In this document: positions 1 through 7,212 of the stretch, piece after piece | How positions within the stretch are numbered: the stretch's first letter is position 1 | Layout of the letters: every line of letters begins with the position of its first letter | Origin: Acidobacteriota bacterium | GTDB lineage: Bacteria > Acidobacteriota > Blastocatellia > Pyrinomonadales > Pyrinomonadaceae | Assembly: GCA_003222935.1 (NCBI GenBank) | Contig: QHXL01000326.1 | Coordinates: 1 to 10,049 of the forward strand | Reading direction: 5' to 3' | Length of the DNA: 10,049 bases | Notes under the pieces: model-generated | Seen by the model: only the letters and a program-made list of their open reading frames with translations | What the model was told of the DNA's origin: nothing | Databases searched by the model: none | Made by a program: the position numbers and the translations under genes

Positions 1-2751
1 TCATCCGATGGTACTGATTCTCTGATCGCCGTGAGATTCGTGGATTCACAAAGAGGAGAAGCAATTGACGCACAATCCGATCGTTACATAACTGCAGACG
101 GAGGGGCGACCTGGCAAAGATCGGGCTCTCTTTTTCAATCGCCAATTACAACTCTGGATCCTCGACCGTCACTTGGATTTACTCACATTCAGCTTTCCGG
201 CGATGTAACGAAGGCGGAATACACTTTTGTCAACGACGGTATTGTTCAGCGAGTCGATTCGTATGGACCCAGATTTATTTGTGACCCGATGACTCCGAGT
301 GAGGAGTGGGTTCATTTTGCGGCGCAGGTAATGTCCCCGTTTGCGTATATTGTAGGGTCCCAGGGCACAATTTATGCTAGCTCCGACAACGGCCGCTATT
401 GCACCCGACTTTTCACTCAAACCAAAGACGATCTTCATGGTCTCTACTTTTCTGACGCCAATCGCGGCTGGGTAGTAGGGAGCAACGGCGCCATTTTCGC
501 AACGACCAACGCTGGCGTTAATTGGACCAAAAAGTCCAGCGGCACCACCAGTCAGTTAAACTCGATAAACTTTCGACCTGACGGCTTACATGGTTGGATA
601 GCCGGCGCTGATGGTGTCGTTCTCGCAACAGCGGATGGAGGTGAAACGTGGGTTCACCAGACGCAGGGACGTGAAGGCATCGGTGGACGCTACTACAGGT
701 TTCCAGCGCCCTGGTATTTCCTGAGTCTCCTGGCTATTGGATTCGTCGTTTTGCGACGCCGGGTCGATCCCGTAGTTGCCCCGCCAGAAGAGTCCGTCGC
801 CGACGTCCTCGTTTCCGACCGTCCGCTCGAGCGACCCGGTGGTGATGTCCTGGCATTCAACTCGATTGCGCGTGGCATGTCCCGATTTCTGCGCAACGAA
901 AACACCCTGCCGCCTCTAACGATAGCGATCACCGGTGAATGGGGAACGGGTAAGAGTTCCCTCATGAATCTGCTGCGCACAGACTTGCGTTCCTACAAGT
1001 TTCGACCGGTTTGGTTCAACGCGTGGCATCACCAAAAAGAAGAATACATGTTGGCTTCACTGCTCGAGAACATCAAGTTGCAGGCAGTGCCACGGTGGTG
1101 GACCATGCGGGGGATCTTATTTCGCGGCCGTCTACTCTTGATTCGCGGCTGGCGTCACTGGTTGCCGCTCTTGTTACTTCTCTTCTTTATCTACGTGATG
1201 TTGGTCTATCGATTCGGTACTGCCGGATCCGAGACCACCATGAACGCGCTCATTCAGAACATTGTTGTGGCCTTCAAAAACCCGGCTACTGCTGCGACGA
1301 CCGGCAGCATCCTGACTTTGATTCCGCTGCTCGCAGGTATCGTCACGTTCATAACGGCTCTGTGGAGAGGCATTACTGCTTTTGGCGTTAAGCCCGCGAG
1401 TTTGCTGGCTGGTGTGTCGCGCGGGATGAGCATTAGAGGGTTGGAAGCTCAAACGAGTTTCCGGCAGAAGTTTGCTGTTCAGTTCAGTGATGTGACACGT
1501 GCTCTCGGTCAAAGAAGTCTGCTGATTTTCATCGATGATCTCGATCGGTGTCGTCCAGACCAGGTTGTCGAGACTTTAGAAGCAGTGAATTTTCTGACGT
1601 CTTCTGGCGAATGTTTTGTTGTGCTCGGTATGGCGAGAGAATACGTCGAACGATGTGTCGGTAGAGCTTTTAAGGAAGTCGCCGAAGAGATGATCGACGA
1701 AGTTGAGAAACAGGGGAAAACTGCCGAGGAAGTCGCCAGGGAAAAACGGATCGAGTTTGCCCGACAGTATCTCGACAAGTTGATCAATATTGAAGTACCT
1801 GTGCCAGCACCTAAGCAAACGCAGTCGCTGGCCCTGTTGATAGCCAGCACTCGTGACGCTGATATAGCTCAGGCGATGACACGATGGCAGGCCTTCAGAG
1901 TTTCGTGCCTGAATTCGACAGTAAGGTATTGGCGTGCAGCGTTAGTAATGTTGACGATTGCAGGGTTCTTCATTGTCGGCTGGTACCTGGCACACGAACT
2001 CGGTGGTGGCCCAGCCTCAAAAACTGAAACCCAGGGGGTTACCGCGAGCCAACAGCAACAAACTCAGGGACAAGCTCAAGGACCAGCAACTGGCTCAAGT
2101 GCGTCAGGTGTTAATGCGCAAGTGAATACCGCCAACCAGCGAGCGAACCTGGTCCAGGGAGGCCGTTCAAGAGTCTCACCGAATATTTTGCCGGCGCTAG
2201 GGTTGATAGGCTTGATCTGGGTTGGTGCAACCATACTAACTCGCCGGCCAGGGCTGGTTGTCAAAGACTCCCGGCGGTTCGTCAAAGCGCTGGAGATCTG
2301 GCATCCACTTGTCTATGCGCGTCAAGCAACGCCTCGAGCAACCAAACGATTTATGAATCACGTGCGGTACCTCGCGATGCGACAGCGACGCCAGTCTGAA
2401 ACCCAACCTCTGATTGAAAAGGTTCGTTGTTGGTTGAAGGTGAAGCTAACCGGTGTACCTGTTAATACGCACCCGGAAGTAAACCTCGACAATGATCTCC
2501 AAATAATTCCGGATGAAATTCTGGTAGCGTTAGCCGCTCAGGAGAGTCTGGATCCGGTAACAGTTAGCGCACTTTGGAAACCAATGATCGCTCCCGTTCG
2601 AGACTCGAGGGTTGTTAATGTGAGCGATGCGATGCGACGGCTTTTTGAAACGGCTGTTGAAATGCATCAAGCAGAATTTAAGAACTGGGACGCAATTGAA
2701 AAATATCGAGAGCGCTTTCGCGAGATGACCCGCAACGTACAAGTGAGGTGA
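1..2751 (+). CDS. YCF48-like propeller fused to membrane KAP-family P-loop NTPase (5' partial)
   Basis: The frame is open from base 1, so the true start lies upstream; the first in-window start-like codon, GTG at 31, has no good ribosome site and falls inside a propeller blade. Counting from that GTG, residues 1-210 carry YCF48/BNR-type blades (DGGATW near 23-28, GWVVGSNGAIFATT at 146-159, DGGETW at 202-207). A membrane segment follows at about 228-241. The NTPase has Walker A GEWGTGKSS (302-310, K308), the KAP-typical FNAWHHQKEEYM (329-340), two membrane segments between the Walker motifs (377-393 and 427-445) and Walker B LLIFIDDLDRC (497-507, D502/D503). Two more membrane segments (635-652 and 716-736) flank a Q/T/G-rich loop. 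Membrane insertions between Walker A and B are a known KAP feature. I infer a membrane protein with the propeller probably outside and the NTPase inside; its role is unknown. It ends convergent with the next gene. Confidence 0.85.
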   Translation, partial: SSDGTDSLIAVRFVDSQRGEAIDAQSDRYITADGGATWQRSGSLFQSPITTLDPRPSLGFTHIQLSGDVTKAEYTFVNDGIVQRVDSYGPRFICDPMTPSEEWVHFAAQVMSPFAYIVGSQGTIYASSDNGRYCTRLFTQTKDDLHGLYFSDANRGWVVGSNGAIFATTNAGVNWTKKSSGTTSQLNSINFRPDGLHGWIAGADGVVLATADGGETWVHQTQGREGIGGRYYRFPAPWYFLSLLAIGFVVLRRRVDPVVAPPEESVADVLVSDRPLERPGGDVLAFNSIARGMSRFLRNENTLPPLTIAITGEWGTGKSSLMNLLRTDLRSYKFRPVWFNAWHHQKEEYMLASLLENIKLQAVPRWWTMRGILFRGRLLLIRGWRHWLPLLLLLFFIYVMLVYRFGTAGSETTMNALIQNIVVAFKNPATAATTGSILTLIPLLAGIVTFITALWRGITAFGVKPASLLAGVSRGMSIRGLEAQTSFRQKFAVQFSDVTRALGQRSLLIFIDDLDRCRPDQVVETLEAVNFLTSSGECFVVLGMAREYVERCVGRAFKEVAEEMIDEVEKQGKTAEEVAREKRIEFARQYLDKLINIEVPVPAPKQTQSLALLIASTRDADIAQAMTRWQAFRVSCLNSTVRYWRAALVMLTIAGFFIVGWYLAHELGGGPASKTETQGVTASQQQQTQGQAQGPATGSSASGVNAQVNTANQRANLVQGGRSRVSPNILPALGLIGLIWVGATILTRRPGLVVKDSRRFVKALEIWHPLVYARQATPRATKRFMNHVRYLAMRQRRQSETQPLIEKVRCWLKVKLTGVPVNTHPEVNLDNDLQIIPDEILVALAAQESLDPVTVSALWKPMIAPVRDSRVVNVSDAMRRLFETAVEMHQAEFKNWDAIEKYRERFREMTRNVQVR

Positions 2752-2787
2752 GGCGAGTCGGTGCCAAACCCGGCAGCGACTCGCCTC
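2750..2787 (+). terminator. Strong hairpin at the end of the KAP gene
   Basis: An 11-bp perfect stem (2750-2760 with 2777-2787, core AGGCGAGTCG/CGACTCGCCT) is extended, after a single G-G mismatch, by 4 more pairs (2762-2765 with 2772-2775) around a 6-base loop. It starts on the last two bases of the KAP stop codon and lies between two convergent genes. No T-run follows on the + strand, so it is not a classical intrinsic terminator. It may stabilise 3' ends or help stop transcription from either side. Confidence 0.55.
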
Positions 2788-2798
2788 GATCAGCCTGC

Positions 2799-2818
2799 CA
2801 GGAGTTCCCCAACTTCTG
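2799..2818. other. Small second hairpin between convergent genes
   Basis: An 8-bp stem with one G-T pair (2799-2806 with 2811-2818) surrounds a CCCC loop. It lies in the short gap between the KAP gene and the convergent secreted-protein gene, about 20 bases past the latter's stop. There is no clear T-run on either strand. It may form part of a shared 3' end structure; the evidence is weak. Confidence 0.3.
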
Positions 2819-2839
2819 CCGGCTGACATCTCGTCGGGA

Positions 2840-3286
2840 TTACTTCCAACGCGCATTCACTGCCACGACATCGGTATTCTGATTGCTCACTCTTAACTGT
2901 TTGCGCAGAGATTTTTCAGCCTTCGAGTATTTGGTCGACATTCCGGTGGAGTCGGAAGCCATCCAAACCTGGGCCAGAAAGTACTGCGAGTCGTAGCGTC
3001 GAAAGATAAGTTTCGCCCTGGATGTGGCTCGGCCAATGATGTCGATTGTTCCTAACATGACGCTTGATTGTCCGTCGCTGCTGTTAATTAAGACCACACT
3101 CTGGCTGGAAGAAGGATTTACGACGCTGACGTTATACTCGCCTGCCGGCAGTTGCGTACTTCCGGCGTTGAATCCAAACGGGACCTCGACAATTAGTCGC
3201 TGACGATTTCGCGACTGGGCCTGAGCGCAGACACTGGAAGCAGTTATCAGAACCGCGGTTGCCAAGAGATAAAAGTACCTTTTCAT
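2840..3286 (-). CDS. Small secreted hypothetical protein (148 aa)
   Basis: The start is well supported: ATG at 3286 has AAGAGGT (bases 3300-3294) seven bases upstream on the - strand. Residues 1-24 form a classical signal peptide, with basic KR, a hydrophobic core and a likely cleavage after the AQA near residues 21-23. The mature part begins with a basic RNRQR stretch, then VEVPFGFNAG and LPAGEY. This pattern I recognise from small exported proteins that are common in Acidobacteriota and have no known function. The rest looks beta-rich and has LIFRRYDSQYFLAQVW near residues 93-108. No catalytic motif and no membrane anchor were seen. It is convergent with the KAP gene and divergent from the sigma factor, so its promoter region is shared with the sigma/kinase operon. 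I infer a periplasmic or cell-surface location only. Confidence 0.85.
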   Translation of the reverse strand: MKRYFYLLATAVLITASSVCAQAQSRNRQRLIVEVPFGFNAGSTQLPAGEYNVSVVNPSSSQSVVLINSSDGQSSVMLGTIDIIGRATSRAKLIFRRYDSQYFLAQVWMASDSTGMSTKYSKAEKSLRKQLRVSNQNTDVVAVNARWK

Positions 3287-3478
3287 GGTGGTGACCTCTT
3301 TTCTACGTAATAGTTTTCGGTGTGGAGCGGTTTTGAAGTGACCCTTCCAGTTGGATCCGTTTTAGGTCTCTCCACTTACTAACGCGGAAGGTTGCGGTGC
3401 TTTCCCTCACGTCTGTCCAAAAAAATTGTTGTAGAATCCGCTGAAGCAGGAATCAACCACTTTCACTCCGGAGCCCAC
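3287..3478. promoter_or_regulatory. Divergent promoter region between secreted protein and ECF sigma gene
   Basis: This 192-bp gap must hold the promoters of both divergent genes. For the sigma factor, TAGAAT at 3432-3437 matches the -10 consensus at five of six positions, but no good -35 hexamer is seen 16-18 bases upstream, so an ECF-type or activator-dependent promoter is possible. The proposed sigma start has GGAG at 3470-3473, five bases before ATG 3479. On the - strand the ribosome site AAGAGGT is clear, but no convincing -10/-35 pair was found. Confidence 0.4.
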
Positions 3479-4039
3479 ATGTCATCCCCCGAAGGCGTAA
3501 CTCAGCTTCTAATTGATTGGAGCAAGGGAGATCAGGCGGCGCTGGAGAAATTAATGCCGCTTGTCTATAACGAGTTACGTCGACTGGCCACTAACTATCT
3601 TCGCCGCGAACGACAGGGTCATACGTTGCAACCGACCGCACTGGTCAACGAGGCCTATCTGCGACTCATCGATCAAAAGAATGCGAGGTGGCAAAACCGG
3701 GCGCAGTTTTTTGGCATTTCAGCTCAACTGATGCGACGGATTCTCGTCGATCACGTCAGGCAACATCAGGCTGTTAAGCGCGGGGGTGCAGCTCAGCAGC
3801 GTCTCTCAATTACGAGTGCTGAACCACTTGTCCAGCAATCGGAGGTCGATCTGTTGGCCTTGAATGAAGCACTGGAACAGTTGGCTAAACTGGATCCGCA
3901 ACAAGAGCGAATTGTGGAATTGAAGTTTTTTGGCGGACTTTCTATCGAGGAAACGGCCGAAGTGCTGGGTGTCGGGCACGCTACGGTTGAGCGTGATTGG
4001 AAGTTGGCACGGGCGTGGTTGCGACGACAACTGTCGTAA
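3479..4039 (+). CDS. ECF RNA polymerase sigma factor, TIGR02999-like (186 aa)
   Basis: This protein directs RNA polymerase to a set of promoters. Region sigma-2 spans about residues 9-95 (WSKGDQAALEKLMPLVYNELRRLA, then HTLQPTALVNEAYLRL and the FFGISAQLMRRILVDHVR stretch). Region sigma-4 spans 128-184, with the helix-turn-helix at LSIEETAEVLGVGHATVERDW (154-174). The HTLQPTALVNEAYLRL and DHVR signatures are typical of the TIGR02999 ECF group, whose members are about this length. I chose ATG 3479 because the family starts at this point and GGAG lies five bases upstream. A TTG at 3392 would add 29 residues unlike the family. A 66-bp gap separates it from the kinase on the same strand, so they are probably one operon. 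No anti-sigma gene is present; the kinase is the obvious candidate regulator, by inference. The target promoters are unknown. Confidence 0.93.
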   Translation: MSSPEGVTQLLIDWSKGDQAALEKLMPLVYNELRRLATNYLRRERQGHTLQPTALVNEAYLRLIDQKNARWQNRAQFFGISAQLMRRILVDHVRQHQAVKRGGAAQQRLSITSAEPLVQQSEVDLLALNEALEQLAKLDPQQERIVELKFFGGLSIEETAEVLGVGHATVERDWKLARAWLRRQLS

Positions 4040-4105
4040 GTTTCACTTGCATGAGGGATTTCGGTTCAAGACTGCGCGTTAAATAATAAGGAAGACTACT
4101 GACAA

Positions 4106-7099
4106 ATGACTCCGGAACGCTGGCAGCAAGTTAAGCAGATCTTCAGCTCTGCGATTCAGTATTCACCGCAAGAGCGTAATTCGTATCTGTCTGACGTGTG
4201 CCTGGGAGACGATGCTTTGCGTAGCGAGGTAGAGTCGCTAATCGCGTCGCATGAGAAGAGCGGAGAGTTTATCGACCAACCCGCATATCAGGCGGCGACG
4301 TGGTTGACGAAAGAACGGGCCGAGTTGAGTGTTGGACAAAAGATCGGGATGTACGAGGTGTTGTCGTTTATCAGTCGCGGCGGAATGGGTGAAGTTTACC
4401 TGGCCCAGGATCAGCGGCTGAATCGCAAAGTTGCGTTGAAATTGCTGCCGTCTTCGTTCACAAAAGACAACGATCGTTTGCGACGCTTCGCCCAGGAGGC
4501 GCGTGCTGCGTCGGCGCTGAACCATCCAAACATTATTACGATCTACGAAATTCAGGAAATCGACTCGACTCAGGTTATCGCGACAGAGTTTGTAGAAGGT
4601 GAGACGTTGAGACAGCGAATGAACCGGGCACCGTTGGCGCTCGGCGAAACACTCAACATCTCGATACAAATATCAGACGCGCTGTCAGCTGCACACAAAG
4701 CCGGGATCATCCATCGCGACATCAAGCCAGAAAACGTTATGTTGCGACCTGACGGTTACGTAAAGATTTTGGATTTCGGTTTAGCAAAGCTGACGGAACT
4801 GCCTGCTGCCTCGACACCCGCCGAAGCTCCCACACTGCACGTTCGCACGGGTTCCGGAATTGTGATGGGAACAGCCGGTTATATGTCGCCCGAACAGGCG
4901 CGAGGTCTGACTGTCGACGCGCGTTCAGATATTTTCAGCTTAGGCGCGCTGCTGTATGAGATGGTCGCCCGTCGAAAACCTTTTGACGGTGATACCGGGA
5001 GCGACATACTTGCGTCGATCCTCAAAACCGAGCCACCACATTTAGCGCGCATCGTTCCTGGCCTTCCCTCGGAACTCGTCAGAATAGTTACCAAGACGCT
5101 GCGGAAGGATCGCGAGGAACGATACCAGGTGGTGAAAGATCTCTGGTTGGATTTGAAGTCACTCAAACAGGAGTTGGAGTTTCAGGAGAAACTCGATCGC
5201 TCAATTGGCAGTAATGGAAGGACGTACGAAGATGACTCCGCCGGCACAACTTCAATCCAGCCGGTAGTGCAAACCACCGAACCTCGCAGCGCGATCAACG
5301 CGATCTCGGACTCGTTAAGTATCGAGATGAAGCGTCATAAGCTGGGCTCAGCCATAGCAATACTCGCAATGGCGCTGATTGTTGTCGCTGCTGGCTTCGG
5401 AATTTACAAATTGGTGGGCAAAGGGCCAAAAGTCGAACGCTTTTGGGATGTAAAGCTTTCGAGAATCACTAATTCCGGTAACGCAATCGATGCGACCATT
5501 TCCCCGGATGGTAAGTACATAGTTTATGTGTTGAGTGATCGAAGTCGGCAGAGTTTGTACATTCGTCAGGTGAATACTGCAAACGACATACAAATTGTTC
5601 CACCCGCGCCGGTCGGATTTTTTGGAGTAACGTTTTCTCCCGACGGTACCGAACTCTTCTATGCGATCAAATCAAATCTCGATAAAGGATCCTTGTATCG
5701 GATCCCTGTGCTCGGAGGCACTCCGGTAAAGATCCTGGACGCTATCGATTGTCCAGTCAGTTTCTCGCCAGATGGTAAACAGTTTGTTTTTGTCCGTGGC
5801 AACTTCCCAAATCCTGGTGAGAGTGCGTTGGTTGTCGCAAACGTAGACGGAACAGGTGAGCGAAACGTTACGGTTCAGAAGATACCTAACAAACTGACGC
5901 CGATCTTTTTCACTGGACCATCATGGTCACCAGATAACAATGTCATTGCTGCCCCGGTCTCCGTCCTGGGCGGTGCAAGTCGAATTATGGGATTCGACGT
6001 CGAAGATGGGACTGAAAAAGAATTGTCGACCGAGAGGTGGCCATTCGCAGGTCGTGTTCAGTGGTTTCCGGATATGAGTGGACTGCTTGCGATCGCCGGG
6101 GACACACCAGCGGCAGCTCAGGTTTGGGCGATCAGTTATCCAGAAGGCAAGGCTCGAAGGATAACGAACGATCTGGGTGCCTATCGTGCACTCGGACTGA
6201 CAGCTGATGGAAAGAAGTTAAGCACTGTTCTGGCGAACGGACTGGTTAATCTTTGGGTAGCGCCCGAAGGTGACGCCAGGAAAGCTGTTCGTTTGCCGAC
6301 GGGTAACATGGGTTTCTATTCGGCCGTGGGAAGCAACTCTTGCTGGACAGTAGACGGTCGCATCGTTTTTGTTTCCAACGAAGGAACCAATCCTGATATC
6401 TGGCTAACAACGCCGGACGGCAGCGACCGCAAACAGTTGACTTCGAATGGCGGCGCCAACTTCAATCCGACAGTTTCTCCGGATGGACGCTACGTTGTTT
6501 ACACCTCGGTGGTAAATGGCGCGAAGACGATTTGGCGTATAAACATAGACGGCAGCAATCCGATCAAGCTCACAAACGGAGTGGGTGATTCATTTCCATC
6601 GGTATCGCCCGATGGGAAATGGGTCGTGTTCACAGCCTCATCCGGAAATCGTCCGTTAATCTGGAAGGTCTCGATCGATGGCGGGACGCCAATCCAGCTT
6701 ACCGATCACACTTCGTATGGTGGAATTGTTTCTCCTGACGGTAAGTGGATTGCCTTTTCGTTTGCGGAATCACCCGATCCTTTTGCGCCACCAAACCGAC
6801 TGGGACTGATACCGTTTGAAGGAGGTGAGATAGTTAAGACCTTCGAAATCACGGTGAGCGGAACGGTAGGGACCGTGTCGCAGTGGGCGCCTGATGGAAA
6901 GTCACTCCTCTATTCCATCAATTCCAACAATGTTTCGAATATCTGGAGTCAACCTATCGAGGGTGGTCCACCAAAACAGGTCACACAATTTACCGACAGC
7001 CTGATCACAAGCTTTGCCTGGTCTCGTGATGGGAAGCAGTTGGTGTGCGCGCGTGGACAGTTGCTGCGTGATGCGGTGTTGATTACAGATCTGAAGTGA
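4106..7099 (+). CDS. Membrane Ser/Thr protein kinase with C-terminal SPDG/TolB-like propeller (997 aa)
   Basis: Residues 1-75 are an N-terminal stretch (MTPERWQQVKQIF...ERNSYL) common in such kinases next to ECF sigma genes. The Hanks-type kinase domain covers about 82-350: glycine loop ISRGGMGEVY (89-98), ATP lysine K112, helix-C glutamate E131, catalytic HRDIKPEN (203-210), DFG (223-225) and SPE (261-263). All main catalytic residues are present. The first glycine of the usual GxGxxG is Ser90, a mild oddity. A single membrane segment spans about 414-436. Residues 455-997 hold PD40/TolB-type repeats, with SPDG or close variants at 466, 511, 554, 608, 791, 834, 876, 928 and 973. Ribosome site AAGGAAG (4088-4094) precedes ATG 4106. 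I infer a cytoplasmic kinase with an external propeller that senses or binds something. It probably shares an operon with the sigma factor and may act on it. The stop codon touches a long inverted repeat. Confidence 0.95.
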   Translation: MTPERWQQVKQIFSSAIQYSPQERNSYLSDVCLGDDALRSEVESLIASHEKSGEFIDQPAYQAATWLTKERAELSVGQKIGMYEVLSFISRGGMGEVYLAQDQRLNRKVALKLLPSSFTKDNDRLRRFAQEARAASALNHPNIITIYEIQEIDSTQVIATEFVEGETLRQRMNRAPLALGETLNISIQISDALSAAHKAGIIHRDIKPENVMLRPDGYVKILDFGLAKLTELPAASTPAEAPTLHVRTGSGIVMGTAGYMSPEQARGLTVDARSDIFSLGALLYEMVARRKPFDGDTGSDILASILKTEPPHLARIVPGLPSELVRIVTKTLRKDREERYQVVKDLWLDLKSLKQELEFQEKLDRSIGSNGRTYEDDSAGTTSIQPVVQTTEPRSAINAISDSLSIEMKRHKLGSAIAILAMALIVVAAGFGIYKLVGKGPKVERFWDVKLSRITNSGNAIDATISPDGKYIVYVLSDRSRQSLYIRQVNTANDIQIVPPAPVGFFGVTFSPDGTELFYAIKSNLDKGSLYRIPVLGGTPVKILDAIDCPVSFSPDGKQFVFVRGNFPNPGESALVVANVDGTGERNVTVQKIPNKLTPIFFTGPSWSPDNNVIAAPVSVLGGASRIMGFDVEDGTEKELSTERWPFAGRVQWFPDMSGLLAIAGDTPAAAQVWAISYPEGKARRITNDLGAYRALGLTADGKKLSTVLANGLVNLWVAPEGDARKAVRLPTGNMGFYSAVGSNSCWTVDGRIVFVSNEGTNPDIWLTTPDGSDRKQLTSNGGANFNPTVSPDGRYVVYTSVVNGAKTIWRINIDGSNPIKLTNGVGDSFPSVSPDGKWVVFTASSGNRPLIWKVSIDGGTPIQLTDHTSYGGIVSPDGKWIAFSFAESPDPFAPPNRLGLIPFEGGEIVKTFEITVSGTVGTVSQWAPDGKSLLYSINSNNVSNIWSQPIEGGPPKQVTQFTDSLITSFAWSRDGKQLVCARGQLLRDAVLITDLK

Positions 7100-7212
7100 T
7101 CGATATGCTTGAGCTTGTCGTGAGACTCGCGCAGGTCGGCATAGAAGATCAGCCGCCCCCTCACCAGGAGAACCCACTTTGCTTATCTCACGACAAGCTC
7201 AAACATATCGAT
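7099..7212. repeat. Long inverted repeat: 27-bp arms, 60-bp spacer
   Basis: The left arm is 7099-7125 and the right arm 7186-7212. They are reverse complements at 26 of 27 positions; C7108 faces A7203. On a - strand transcript this pair would be a G-U wobble, so the stem would be fully paired there. The left arm includes the last base of the kinase stop codon, and a short T-run (7212-7215) follows the right arm, so a read-through kinase mRNA would fold into a long hairpin at its 3' end. The spacer has only weak internal pairing (CGGC 7137-7140 with GCCG 7152-7155). No transposase is present. It could be a terminator or mRNA stabiliser, or one copy of a dispersed palindromic or miniature element. 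Confidence 0.8.

Noticed and set aside
31..33. GTG 31 as the true start of the KAP gene
   Set aside because: The frame is open upstream to base 1, and the codon lies within a propeller blade whose first strand (SLIAVRFVDSQRG) begins before it.
1174..1850. Open frames on the - strand inside the KAP gene (1174-1512, 1509-1850, 1576-1818)
   Set aside because: They are antisense to a clearly coding frame with Walker motifs and have no domains or ribosome sites of their own.
3392..3478. Longer sigma factor start at TTG 3392, adding 29 residues
   Set aside because: The extra residues do not resemble the family, the spacing to any ribosome site is poor, and a likely -10 element (3432-3437) lies inside it. 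ATG 3479 has GGAG at a good distance.
6902..7177. - strand frames reading through the inverted repeat into the kinase 3' end (6902-7177 and 6949-7164)
   Set aside because: Most of their length is antisense to the kinase propeller; only the first part, in the repeat and spacer, looks protein-like, and there is no support for a gene.
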